Origin: Isoetes taiwanensis
Lineage: Eukaryota > Streptophyta > Lycopodiopsida > Isoetales > Isoetaceae
Direction: 5' to 3'
DNA: 64,000 nucleotides
NCBI GenBank assembly: GCA_021234155.1
Contig: JAJEKV010000055.1
Location: 2,725,090-2,789,089 of the forward strand
The position numbers and the translations under genes were made by a program. Below, piece by piece: positions 34,601 through 46,589 of the stretch. The notes below the pieces were generated by a model, which saw nothing but the letters and a program-made list of their open reading frames with translations, had not been told where the DNA came from and ran no database searches. How positions within the stretch are numbered: position 1 is the stretch's first letter; each line of letters begins with the position of its first letter.

Positions 34601-36290
34601 TTAGGTCCCTCAGCCACAATGAAAAAGTGTTTGGACATGGATATGGGATAAGTTGCTTCATCCCAAAGCCTCAGTTTTGTGCGCCAAGTAATCCATAGCT
34701 GCCTCAGAGTCAACAGGCTATTCCATAAAATCGAATTTCAAAGCTCTGTCCTTTATGTAAGCACATGGTTGAGAGTGTTGAGCATTGTTTTTTCTTATGT
34801 GAGTGGCTTCGGCAGGCATGGTCTTATTTGGCACATCTCGATCTAGCAAGCAAATTCTGCTCGCTACCTACCCTGATGCATGGCACAAACTGCAAAAATG
34901 AGCTTTTCATCTTGCGTGTGACTGGATTTTATGGTCGATCTGGAAGAGATGGAGGTTGTTTATCTTTAAACGCATGGATACTATAGATGAGATTCTTCTT
35001 CACTTGACATAGAGTAAAATTGTTATGGCTTATATTTGTTCTTCTCTTGATGAAGAGAAGAAAGTACTGATTTGGCATGCTTACCTTCAGATTCATTCTT
35101 ATACATAGATAAGTGGTTGTGCTCAGTTGGATCAGTTTGTCCGCTATGGTTATAATCATGTCCGTGCATTTTATATTGTTATAGTTTTGATTGGTAAATA
35201 AAGCTTGTCGTCCTTTAAAAAAGAAAATTCCAAGATGTAAGCATGGACCTCATGTAAGACCTTAGTTTTGTCACAATTTTGCGTAAGATCTACATTGCTC
35301 GCTTTGGAAATCTTGATACAAATGCTCTTGTTTCTCATGCATGTCCAAGGGATTTACTCCGACTTTTCAAAGCAAAAACAAAGCATATCCAGGGTATTTT
35401 TGCAGGAAGAATAGGGGGCTTCTATACTATAAAAAAAGGGAGCTCTAGTGAGAGCTAGCTGGATTGAAGAAAAACAGGAAAAAAAACAGGGAAATGGCCT
35501 GCAAACCTAGAAAATTTATCGTTTTAAGAATATGAGGCCAGGATGCCATATGACAATATCATAATCAGATCAACAATTCCTTCAATGGTGATTTCCTATG
35601 ATGCCACATGGCACCAATCAATATCATAAAATAACTGGGTTCAAGAATTTTGGTTTACATGTTCAACAGTCAGTCAACCGGTGGACGTGATCAAGAAGCC
35701 TGTTTGAACTTAAACTCTCGCACGCAGTGCAAGCTACATGATCTAAGGTGCAAAGGCAAACTCTAGCAGGCAGCGAAAGCTACATGATCTAAGGTGCAAA
35801 GGAGGTTGCGACAGAGATTTCAAGGACAAAACATGTGCTTGCTCCAATTTTTGAGAGATTTTCATCGATCTAACAAGATTCCAGCTCCGAAATCTGGTTC
35901 TAGGCTCCCCGATTGAAGAAAATGTCTCCCCAATTATGATATTGTTAAGGTAATAGTTTTTGGTCTGTGATTCCCTTTTTCTCTAGCTGGATCAACAGAG
36001 AATCACATCCCAAAAATGTTACTTTAGTACATCACCAAATTAAGCCACACAAAAAATAGAGACCCAGCTTTTATGTTGTGCTCCAAAAGAGCAGCAACCA
36101 ACCATTGCCATCACAAGCAATAAATAGAAATACGGTACTCCTGTAGATGCAATCCAAACCCGAGCACTAAAAAACATGGCAACCCATATTAGGGACCAAT
36201 TCACCCTATACAGCAAAAACCATTGGTTACTTCACCCCTCTATCCAACTTTTCCAGATTATCAAATGACCATGATATTTGACAATTGATA
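31660..36290. repeat. Three tandem copies of a ~1-kb repeat unit
   Basis: The same ordered blocks recur at ~31.68-32.82 kb, ~32.84-33.32 kb (continuing after a LINE at 35.22 kb) and ~35.53-36.28 kb. Blocks include GGATGCCACATGACAATATC, a GGTTCAAGAATTCTGG-type block, AACAAGATTCCAGCTCC, CCATCCAA.TTTTCC.GATTATCAAAT and GGAGGAGCTCG...CTGCTTCAC. The second unit lacks the central part. No coding frame is shared by the copies, so I regard it as non-coding repeat sequence. Confidence 0.75.
33325..35225 (+). mobile_element. LINE (L1-type) 3' fragment with zf-RVT region
   Basis: Frames at 33584-33901 (LLGIPIGIRVSASEAWDEIIRGFQKHLFWWN) and 33912-34178 (VAWVKCIKPKVAGGLGTLDF) encode the region after the reverse transcriptase of plant L1-type LINEs. 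Farther on, around 34660-34830, short frames give HPKASVLCAK and ...MVESVEHCFFLCEWLRQAW, matching the zf-RVT 'HPK...' and 'E...H.F..C' pattern. It ends with an A-rich tail at ~35214-35227. The uninterrupted repeat at 32637-32655 shows where it inserted. Confidence 0.7.
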
Positions 36291-36462
36291 GCTTGTCATT
36301 GGCGATTCTTCAATAAATTGAGCAACTGTAATAACTATGTTACAAGATTCTTCTTGCCTGGCCAACAGATCAACAATATGTTGATCAGTGAGAACATGGG
36401 TATAAAAATAAATTATAATTCTATGATACATATAATATACATTTCTGTGCATGATGATTTGC

Positions 36463-39400
36463 TCATGTCAGACTCGGGCATTTTGCATCCAAGAAATCAC
36501 GCAGTATCCGAGCAGGCCTTTGACCCCCCATAAGCTCTGCTAACTGCTCTACGGTCATAACAGCCAACTCAGATAGACTTTTACATCCATCCATAAGAGA
36601 TCTGTAGTTGGCATCCGTAACCCCTGGAAGACGCCGTAGCAATTCTACTGCTGTAGTATTGTAGTTGTCTGCCCTGCAATAATGAAGAGCAAGCATCTAT
36701 AATGCCATATGAAGATATGCAAAAGTAGAAAATATAGCCAGCAAAAGCATCTGGCTTGATTTGTACAAGAAATTTTCATATTAAGGACACATTAGTACAG
36801 AAATCAGACTAAGGGGCAGGGGAAAAAACCATACTGATTGAATCTCACTATAGCCACTATACAAAAGTTTTTGGTTCCCATTGACTATCTGGTCAAAAGT
36901 TAGTGCCACTCAAATATGCAACTAAATTTTGCGGCAGATGCTCAGAATCTCAAACTTGTGATTCGTAGTAAAAGTGATTGGTAAGCATACCTCAAAGAAT
37001 ATGAAAGAGAGCAGCAAAACTGATTCTTTAAAATAGGATGCGACAGGAAATAGGCTATGAAACAATGGAGTATCAAGTCTCTGATGGTGGGCAGAAATTT
37101 CTAAGAGGACATTAACGATGCAAACTCCTGGAAGAGTAAACTGCATGAATTTTTAGTGTCAAAAGTAATCAATAAACTCCACATCAATATTTGGCAAGTG
37201 ACATCAACTCCCCATCAAAAGATTATGCCATTCATATTAGTCACTTCCAAAATAAAAGGCAGAATCCTGTAAAAATCTGCAAAAATTCTCGCTTTCCTGT
37301 GGTTTAAAGGATTATTGACACTCATTGCAAGGCTCAAATTATCTGAGACAATAGGACATGCTCCTCCAAAAAGTCAAATGCATGCAATCATAAATAATAT
37401 TGCCTAATCTAGTAGGAAGTAATTCCTTCTTATATCCTAAAAATCCTTAAAAAAGATCTACTTAAAAAAGATCTAGAAAACACCAAACCTTGTGTCCCCT
37501 TCAATAAGACCATCTACTTAAAAAAGATCTAGAAAACACCAAACCTTGTGTCCCCTTCAATAAGACCATCCTCAGTAGGGACCCCTACTCGCATTGCTTT
37601 ATCAACATCAGGCTCATCTTGGTTTGCTTTCAATGACATGAAGATGTCGGCAGTCGCGTGCAGACTCCGTGACCATACAATTCGAAGTCGAGGAAAGTGT
37701 AAAACTAACAGCGACATCTTTGAAACTATGTTTGCAGGTAATATATCATCTCCTATGTCATTTGCAGACTGTTATACATGACATGAAATGAGCCGGTGAA
37801 TTTAGCATTCCATTCTATAATGAGATATATAAAATCATCACGTGTCCTTTTCAGCTAACCTGGAGAGAGAAGCTTTTGTCCTGTGAAAACTCAATTAACA
37901 GAACTGGTATACGATAATACCGTGTCATAGTTTCTGCTTGATGATACAGCCGGCCTGAGGCAAAACTCGAATAGAGGTCAGCTATGCTTTTGCGTTCTAC
38001 GCAGATGTCCGGGAGAGTATGTAATCTCCAACTTCTAGTGTCACAGGCATGATTCTTATGCCTTGCTGGTGCAATACACATGGAAGACTACTAGCAAATT
38101 CCATATATCAACCACCACCTATAAAAACAGTCAAAAATAAATTGGGTGAACCAATAACCAAGAAAAGATGCCAGAAGTGAAGGCAAAACATAAACCTGCA
38201 TTTGTTTCTCTGAAGCTTTACGACCACCAGCCTTTCTGGTTGAAGAATGAAGGTCTAGTCCTGTTGCCGACTGATAAAGGGGTTGAGTGTCTATGGCCTG
38301 CATAACCAATAGATAAACTTTAGGAAATCCTGGAATGAATGCCTCTACATAGTAAGATTGATGAACGCATGACATTAAAAAAAGGCCTGTAGTTGAATAT
38401 TGTGTTAAAACAATACCAACGAAAATAAAACATTGTCCTTTCAAAGTAGAGTACCTGATCGATGGAAATCATCATTGAAGATTTCTGCCGTATGAGAGAC
38501 TCAAATGCTTGATTTTCTCTGCTAATGCTGGATTCGAACTTTCGTGCTTCAGTTGAGTCTTCATGAAACAAGAAATACACCTTCAAACTGTGATTCTCAT
38601 TTTCTGCCTTAAAAACTTCCATTTCTCTAACGAAAGCCATATCTGGATCATAAACAACAACAAAAGATGGCCTGATGACCTCAAGTATGCGCTGTTGACC
38701 TTCCAGGGCAAAGAAATAGACCTCTGGGATAGGCTTTCCTGGTTCCTCATCATGCATAATGTGTTTTCCTTCATTGTTCTGTAAGTTAAACCCTTTTTCA
38801 TCTGTCTTATTGCTGGCATTTCCTGATCCATATCCTTCGGTATTCTCACTCTCACCTTCTGTGAATCGTTTCTTCCCCTGATTCCCTTTTGTTTTCTTAT
38901 TATTCCCTGCAGTGTTGCTTTCCGTAATCTTTCCCTTAGTGCTTTTCTTTACACCAGCTCTTTTCCTTCTACCTTTAGGCTGATCATCTTCAACTTCGAT
39001 AACTTCTTTTTGTGCAGCAGCAGCTGCAGCAGATAATGCAATCTGTTCCATTTTCTGAGTGTTTGTTGCTCCATCCACATCAGCTGCATTTTTCGCTTCC
39101 CTCCCATATCCTTTAGATTGCTTTTTCTTCCGGTCCCTCGTCTTCATGCCATTAAGTTGTGTCTTTCCCAGTAAGTACTTGTTCCACTCCGCCAGCATAA
39201 GCTGCACATTTACCCAAAGAATATCTATGGCAGCCCTGGAAGTAGAACAATAATGTCTCAAGAAAAAATTGCTACTCTATAAATCTAAAAATATTAACAG
39301 CTTATCCCTAACGAGCAGATTATGATTCATACTCATGTACCTGTTTGGCGCCCTTTCCAATGAGGTCTTGCAATTGCAAGCACGTCCGTTCATCCTTACA

Positions 39401-40965
39401 AGCTACAAGTATTGCTCTGCTGCCTTGCCATGCATCTTCAAAATTGCTTGTTTCTTCTGCCAAGCTTTTCTTCTCCCTCTCTTCATGAATTTCTTCTAGT
39501 AGTTCCTGTAGACACCTGCTATGTTACATATTACTAAAAAAATTGTAACCACAAATAGCTACTCACCTTAAGAACCTTCCATTTTGGCATCTCTTCCAGT
39601 ATCATTTCCAACTCCACGCCTTGATCTTTTGATGGATTGCTATTGTCATCAGGGACTTTTGACTCAGAATGGTTAAATGCAGTCCTAGCAGATGCCTCGG
39701 CTGATTTGATTATATCAGACTCTTTTGAATTCCATTTCCGCTTCTTACCAGCATAAGGTCCTACAGATAAACTGATACCAGCAGTCCTAATACCTTTAGT
39801 GACCCGGGCATCTGGTGGGATAACCTTCATGCCATTATCCAACACCATTTGATAAACCCTCCGTTTGGCAAGCTCAAATATTTTATGAGATGGACCAGCA
39901 AATATCCAAATTGATCTTGCGCTCTCTGATGCCTTCAGATTGTCTAAATACTTCAGAAATGTGACTGCATCGTATCGTACCAGATAATCTGCAAGTTTTC
40001 TTAATGTCTTGAGGTCAGCAACAAGCTGCTTTGTCTTTCTGCCAATGGTGTGCCATATGGGATCTAATTGCCTCCTGATAATCTCATCAAAAGATTTAAA
40101 AAGACCATTTTCTACTGTTAAGTCCTCGATATCTACTTTATTTGTCTTTCTCATCTCCTTCAAGCATGCATCCATTACTTCAATGATAGCATTTTGAATG
40201 CCAATCATATTTGACGTCAACGGTACTCTAATGTCAACAACCTCCGGAGGATTTTTTTCGAGAACTGAAGCCACTGACATATGAAAGCGCGGCCAAAGAC
40301 TAATTTTTTTTATGAACAAGCTCTTTAACACTCTTTCCATTTTTAAAAATCCCAATATCATTCCCTGTGACTGGTCAGTCAATGCCCTGACGAACCCATC
40401 TTTGTTTGCTGCCTTGAAGAGCCTCACAATAAATGCCTCTGTGCAAGTCTCTGTAATCCTATGAGCATTGCATATAACCAAACCGGCTACACGCTTCAGA
40501 GGAACCCTCTCATTCAACATGTCTACTACCAGAATACGAGAGGTAATAACAAACGTCCCACCTTCAGAATAAAAGTTGGAGCGTTCTGTTGATGTATATT
40601 CGTTGCTAATATCAATAGGAAGTTCTGCTCCCAGATTGAGTTCCTAAGGTGAAAACAAATGTCAGAAAAAAAAATGTAAGACTTTCCTGATAATTGGAAA
40701 ATGCCAAATCTAGTTCAGCAGTCCAAATCTTGTGATATACAGATTAAAAGATGAAGAACATGGAAATTTTGTTTACCTGGAGCTCCTCGCGAAATGCCTG
40801 CCGCTGCGAATCAGACATAGAAAGCAAAAACAGGATTCCATCCTTGGCAGTATGGAGTCGAACTAAAGCAGCTAAAACCTTGGCCAATCCTAATCCAGCA
40901 CCCATGACAACGAGCCCATCTTCCTGAAGCAGCTCTCCCACCAAATGTTCGTGGAATTCGAGCAT
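36463..40965 (-). CDS. XPF: XPF/RAD1 (UVH1-type) structure-specific endonuclease, 8 exons, exon 6 frameshifted
   Basis: Catalytic subunit of the XPF-ERCC1 nuclease, which cuts 5' of lesions in nucleotide excision repair and trims flaps in recombination. Exons on the minus strand: 40965-40777, 40643-39567, 39505-39341, 39201-38455, 38297-38196, 38118-37860, 37768-37545, 36673-36463; all borders are GT/AG and phases fit. Encoded length would be ~990 residues, normal for the family. Order: inactive SF2-helicase-like N-terminus ([30 protein letters not shown]-type block, [18 protein letters not shown]), acidic/basic Ser-rich middle (~residues 500-600), ERCC4 nuclease domain (VGDYILS..., [21 protein letters not shown]), and a C-terminal double helix-hairpin-helix ([17 protein letters not shown]). 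Exon 6 is 259 nt but must be 261 to keep phase: one base is missing near 38100 and one near 38011-38013, between GD and ERK. Confidence 0.93.
37456..37567 (-). repeat. 56-bp tandem duplication spanning an XPF exon end and splice donor
   Basis: 37456-37511 and 37512-37567 are direct copies. The unit holds the end of exon 7 (LIEGDTR) and its GT donor, so the minus strand carries two identical donors 56 bp apart. Only the first (after 37545) keeps phase with exon 8; the second would add 56 nt including an in-frame stop. Confidence 0.9.
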
Positions 40966-41104
40966 TCTCTTCGTGGCAAAGAGGAGAAGCTTATACTAGG
41001 TTTGTCTCAGGTTAAATTCCTGTCCATATGGTGCCACCGCCGTTTTCTCCTCCAATTCTAATCAGGGGATGACACGCATCATTTTAGGCCGAAACGTGAA
41101 GAGT

Positions 41105-41436
41105 TTTCTTTGGGAATGTAGACCAAGGTTCAGCTTTTTAGCGCAGGTTTTTAACACAACTAAATGTGAGGTATTTTTGGAACATAGACCAAGGTTCAGC
41201 TTTTTGGCACAGGCTTTTAAAACATCAAAATTTTCTTTGATCAGTTGTTTGCACACTATGTCATCTAATACACAAAATCAAATTTTAAACTTACACATCA
41301 ATAATAAAAGAGGTCTTTCCATTCATCACTTCAAAATTTTCTTTGATTAGTTGTTTGCACACTATGTCATCTAATACACAAAATCAAATTTTAAACTTAC
41401 ACATCAATAATAAAAGAGGTCTTTCCATTCATCACT
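41105..41436. repeat. Two tandem duplications upstream of XPF
   Basis: GACCAAGGTTCAGCTTTTT is repeated with a period of about 66 bp (41121 and 41187). Next to it, a 106-bp unit is duplicated with one difference (41225-41330 and 41331-41436, GATCAG versus GATTAG). Both lie within ~0.5 kb 5' of the XPF start codon (40965). Confidence 0.95.
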
Positions 41437-43000
41437 TGATGATCGAAAGAGTCATCACAGTAAATTCAATTTTTGTTTCCAGATGTCTGCTTCAACGAGG
41501 TTCCAATATTAAGTTTCCCACCACCAGGAACAATTATATAATGATAGATCCAATGGTCGAGATTGATGGGATCTCCATTTACCATAAAGGTTAACTGGCC
41601 AGGCCCATCACAGGATTTGAAAAATGCTACACTTAGAATTACAACAGGTTAAAACTGTAATACAACAAATGAGATAGAAACTAGTGAGAAAAGCAAAGAG
41701 CTGAAACTCTTGCCTTAGTTAAACTAACTACACACATTGCAACAGAAAGGGCAGAATCACATAAAGCAAATGGTGAAGAGAGTTGAGATGCAAATGTCCC
41801 CCTTCGCTAATTTTCGAGGTTGACAAAGGGCCGGTGGATGTTTAGGTGGATGGTGGGCGCCACGAAAATCAATATCCATGTACTGCCCACAAGTGTCTTC
41901 AATTTGCTCTTGTGATTTTTGAATCTCGTGTAGCCTTTGCCTCTATTGATCCAGCAATTATGCGTGGACCTGCAGCTGGAATAAAAGTTCTGGTCGCTTT
42001 GCTCCACTTCAGTAGGCTGATTTGGTCGAACATAACATTGCCTTGCCATAGGTCCAGGATACAACTTCAAACTTCCCTAAGAGTCCAATAGTCGCATATG
42101 ATTTGATTCCATTACAAGTCCAATGCAGTTAGTCCCTTGACAGAGCCATATCTCCCTTTTACTTATCTAGTATGAAGTAAGTAAACAGTGCTTCAGGCTC
42201 GTGTTCCAATGCCATTTTCTTGTGCTTACACAACTAGATGACAAATGTTCGTGTTGTACTTTTTCTCGTCGATTAATAAATTTTTTGTTCGTCCTTCAAA
42301 TAAAAAATTATGCAGTTTTTAATATTGAGAGTAAAAGATACGTGTTCAATGGTTTAGGGTTTAGCTTTAAGCATAGCCTTGAGTGCATCTCTTCCTGCTT
42401 AGCATTTCTTTGCATGCCTCCATGCACTATTCACCAAATGAGGCAACTTCACAAGTCTAGTTCTGGGAGAGGGTCTGGATGTTCAGTGGAGTTATAGTTA
42501 TATTCTGAATCTTTAGTTTCTACTATCAGACCTGCGCTGGTTTTGTTGCATCCTTTCTCCCAAATTATGCTTCTTCGGTACATGTGTTCTCCAAGAGGAC
42601 TGGATTTTGCAACAACTTGAAACTATTGAACGATGGATTTCCTTTAAGATCGCAAGTTTGAATCCATGTAGCTGCAACCTCTATGCCTAGTTTTTTTTGC
42701 ACTATAACTTATGTCTTTCTAAGTCATAATCGAGAATACATAATGTATAACATGCATTTTCATGCTAGACTGCAGCATCTTTGTTTGACCTCTATTTATT
42801 TGCCTTGAATTACTCTTGCAGCATGTTTCTAGTTTAGAAATCTATTGTGCAATATAAGTATTCCAAATAAATTGTTTGGAATGGCCATAGGCATTAATGT
42901 TTTGGGCTTCTAGTTGTTTGCATTATTTTAACGTTTATGGGCTTAAGATTTTGAGGGATGTCCATGTGATCTTTGGTTGGTTTTGGCATCAAGATTTGGT
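41437..43000. other. No supported gene
   Basis: Several short frames (e.g. 41807-42070 minus, 42201-42497 plus) lack recognisable domains and neighbouring splice-consistent exons. I see nothing else definite here. Confidence 0.5.
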
Positions 43001-43014
43001 ATTTTGGATTGTAT

Positions 43015-43860
43015 TATAAAGCATACCCGACAGAGGAAAGTCATGAGCTTTTATGCTCTTAGACAAGTGGAGGAAGAAGGCATAAAGCCAAATGTAGTGA
43101 CTTTTATGGGCATGCTCAATGCATATTCGATAGCAGAGGCTCTAGAATAGGCGACGTTGGGGGATGCGAGTTCCTGGGATAGCCTTTTTTAGTATGTATG
43201 AGAGATGTGGAAGCATGTGGGGTGCAAAAAGAATGTTTGACAAAACACCTAATAAGAATGCAATGGCTTGGACTGCGAGATTGCAACATATGTTGAGCGT
43301 GGACAAGGTAAGCAGGCAGTTCAAATGTTCTGAAAAATAGGAACACAGAAACTAAAGCCAAATGAAGTCACTTTCATTCATACACTCGTGTGTATTCTAA
43401 TTCAGAGCGTAAGCTTTTTCATGGGCATATTAGGGATGAATTGAGGCCAAGAATTGTGCTAATAAATGCATTAATATTCATGTATGGTCGACGTAGAAGC
43501 AAAACTTCACTCCGGCGCCTTAGAAATATGTATATTGAACCTGATAAAGTTGTGCTTGTAAGTGTTCTGGAAGCAGGCTCTAATGGGGCATTGTATTCTG
43601 ATGGTAACATCACCCATGCCAATAATCTTGCTAGAGGATGGGAGTTGGATACCATAATTGGGACTACTTTTGTTAATATATATGGCAAGTGCGCAAGTTT
43701 AGATGATGCGATGGTCGTGTTTGAGAGGATACTTCATCAAATGTGATAGCATGGAATATAATAATTGCGATTAATGAAAGATATGGTAGTGGGTGTGTTT
43801 TCAAAGTGCTTGAGAGAATGTCAGCTTCAGCATGCTAACAACTACATTTACAAGCTCCTA
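43015..43860 (+). pseudogene. Pentatricopeptide-repeat (PPR) protein pseudogene
   Basis: Short, shifted frames give successive PPR-like helices. At 43040-43130: MSFYALRQVEEEGIKPNVVTFMGMLNA. At 43340-43380: KLKPNEVTFI. At 43490-43740: MYIEPDKVVLVSVLEA..., then GWELDTIIGTTFVNIYGKCASLDDAMVVFERI, then VIAWNIIIAINERYG after a frameshift. These match the 35-residue plant PPR pattern (x.PD..T...VL.AC..........H......g......v..aLi.MY.KCG....A..vF). Only five or six repeats survive, with stops between, and no organelle-targeting N-terminus is seen. The single 118-codon frame 43390-43746 is its longest intact piece. Confidence 0.75.
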
Positions 43861-44810
43861 TAATGCTCGATTGACCACCACTTGTCGAAGTCTAGCGGTG
43901 GTCGATAAACCAAAATCAAAATAATACAAAGCATGGCGATCTTTTCACTCAAAGATTACTTGTACGACCAATAAAGCACTAATACTTTCCACTATAACGG
44001 CTAGCCTTGCACTTTCAATACAAATAAACAATGCATTCTATAAATCTATTCCAGATAAAGAAAAATACTTCTATGAAAAAACTGGGGATTTTTTGGGGGG
44101 GCAAAAAATGAATTATCTAATTTACTTTATGACTGATAAAAAAAATTGTCACATATTTAAGAGTGGCATAGCATAGATGCCATTCAATTGATCAATCAGT
44201 TTATGCCGCTTATATAAATAACTGAACCTCTTGTCAACATCTTAAGTTTCAGTTTCAATAAAAATCGGGATGCACTAAACTATGGGCTATTCTTCCAACC
44301 TACACGTTTGTTGTCTCTACCTACAGAATTGGCAAGGAGATGCCATCATAAGTGCCCTAGATAACTACTATTGCTTCATAATCCTTGAGTTTCAAGAGAC
44401 TGTAGTCCAAGGCAATGGCAGCTTTGTAAATCTTTTGGGTTACAGTTGCAGTTAGCATGGCAGCTGCTCTCAAGAAAATATGGAACCCTTATCAAGTACT
44501 TTATTTACAAGCTTGGTCAAGAAAGATCACATTGTGTGCGAGTGGTATATGAACGGATTGTTCTCACAAGGGGCTATGTTATTGAGAATGAAGCCAATAT
44601 CTATAGTTCTCCCGTTTATATATTTTTCATAAATTCGACCAAGGTTGCTATGCTATTCTATAAATATAAAAATTAAACAACTTAATGTTACAAGAGACTT
44701 ATTGCGGTGGCCTTGCCAATATCAAAATAAAACACAACTTATTGTTAGATGAAATTTATCGTAGCTGCGAACAATTCTCCTTCATCCTCCTTTTGTATGA
44801 AACGAGTCTA
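43861..44810. other. No supported gene
   Basis: AT-rich sequence with only short unconvincing frames (e.g. 44446-44676). I see no repeat or domain that I can name. Confidence 0.45.
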
Positions 44811-44813
44811 GTA

Positions 44814-45870
44814 GAATTGAATTGAATTGAATTGAAGAAATGGATGAATGACTGAATTAATGTAACTTTATTGTCCACAGAGATCAGTTGGCCTATTCTC
44901 CTCTCCCCCCTCTCCCGAAGGGTTTTCACGAAAAAACTCTTGGGATTAATAAGCATGCTGACAAATTGTACAATGGTATATTAGGATACATTTCAATGCC
45001 ATGCCGAAGGACATATCTGAGTGTGCATATCCATGATCGCTTGGAGATATGATCGCAGTAACCACATTGAGGGCATGTTTAACAGCACGTGTAGCAGCTG
45101 GTTAGGCAGGACCAACTCAATATAGCGTGCCCGGATATGGTCAAATGCGGGATAAATCTGAAGGGTGTGGCATTCATCCTCAATAACTCCTAGTTGGCAA
45201 TACTGACAGAGCCTATTCTCGAGTGCTTTCCGAATCCATCTGCCTATCTCAATGCAGAGGTGATGTGCACTTGTGCGAATGGAAGTTATCATAAGTCAAT
45301 GTTTCTTCAATGGAAAATGTGCATGCAGGTAGCATTGTGGACCTCTTGTGAGCGTGGGATTGATTTGATGCGGGTGGTATGCCGCTTTAACATGTTCCAG
45401 AGCACCTACATCCCAAAGTTTGCTAAGGAAAAAAGCATCAAGATAATGCTTCAACTGGTGGTGATCTTTTCTAGTTTGGTCTTGTATGCATCTGTGCTTC
45501 TCCATGCTAAGCTCATTTTTCCTTCCAGCAGGCTTTAGGGCACTCGGGACCCAGTGTCACGACACAAGCAAGCTAGATAAACATCGCCCATACTGACCAC
45601 CTTCTGAAAGTAGATGATGTGACAGTCTAGTGCATCCTACTGAAGAGTAGGATTTGTTATGGAACTATGGACTTTGCACCGTGTGTCCGAGCTAAGAGGG
45701 CTTTCTGCACCTGCTTCAGGTCATTCTAGGTGTGGGCGGAATACTATGGGGTCCCAAACCTCGACCCCATAGGACAACAGGCTGTACCAAAGCCCTAAAC
45801 AAATGCAACTGATGGGCCCAGTCATAGCATGCTGTTGGATAGGCATATTCACCCTTATTCCTTAATCTAC
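44814..45870 (-). mobile_element. LINE 3' fragment with (TTCAA)n tail
   Basis: Minus-strand frames 45505-45296 and 45292-44993 carry the C-terminal part of LINE ORF2: HHLCIEIGRWIRKALENRLCQYCQLGVIEDECHTLQIYPAF, i.e. a C..C...E.E.H....CP-type zinc knuckle with the last Cys replaced. Upstream (45860-45540) there are remnants of the RT thumb/connection region. The 3' end finishes with repeated TTCAA units on the minus strand (44814-44836). Endonuclease and most of the RT are absent. Confidence 0.7.
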
Positions 45871-45959
45871 ACCGTACGTAAAGTTCCTCGTTTGTTTGCT
45901 ATACTACATAACAAGATTTGCAAAATACTATAAGATTTCAAGCGGAATACTATATGGTG

Positions 45960-46330
45960 TTGATTTCGTACGTGCAAAATACAATTATGAGGGCTGCCCT
46001 ACGTCACCCCCCGTGTGAATATGCACCCAAACCAAAGGGGGTTTAAGGGGGATTCTAATTTAAATGTGTTGGACCCAATGGTTGTGTTAATTAATGTCAA
46101 TGGTAGTTATGTGTTAGTTGTTAATGTCAATGGTTGTTATGTGTTGGTTGTTATATGTTGGGGGATTTAATTTTTATATGTTGGATGTTAATGGTTTGTG
46201 TTGCAAAAAAAAAATTTTGGCCCCTTCGGGGCCTTAGGGACGTCACACCCTTCTCCCCCCCCGGTGTGAATATGCACCCAAAACACAGGGGGTTGCGTGT
46301 GACAAAAATTTTAGAATTCAAACAAAAAAA
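45960..46330. repeat. Local direct repeats and minisatellite-like block
   Basis: A block with GTGTGAATATGCACCCAAA preceded by a C-rich run occurs at ~45998-46040 and ~46245-46290. Between them, 46085-46200 contains several imperfect GTTAATGTCAATGGT / TTGTTATGTGTTGGTTG units. Confidence 0.7.
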
Positions 46331-46589
46331 AAAACTAGAATTCATTTGAGGCTTTCATCACCTGTAGCTTTTGAATTTGATCACAATAAAACAAATAGAA
46401 CATAAGTAAAAGTTACCATAAAGATAGAGCAGATTGATCCCATTATTCTGAAAGTCATAAAGTTTGCAACACCCATACACAAACATTTTTCAACTGGAAT
46501 TTAACAGCAGCCTTTGGCCTCCATGGATTCTTGTGGTGAGAAACCAAAGTGGGAAACTTTTCTGCTTGTTAGCACAAGGATCTAGAAGC

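Noticed and set aside
38320-39261. 313-codon minus-strand frame treated as a separate gene
   Set aside because: It is XPF exon 4 plus readthrough into its introns.
41062-41256. Small ORF with 22-residue repeats (KACAKKLNLGL.. / KTCAKKLNLGL..)
   Set aside because: The peptide repeat simply reflects the ~66-bp DNA duplication; no other coding evidence.
42201-42497. 98-codon ORF with hydrophobic/Cys-rich residues
   Set aside because: No domain, no splice partners, AT-rich surroundings; likely chance.
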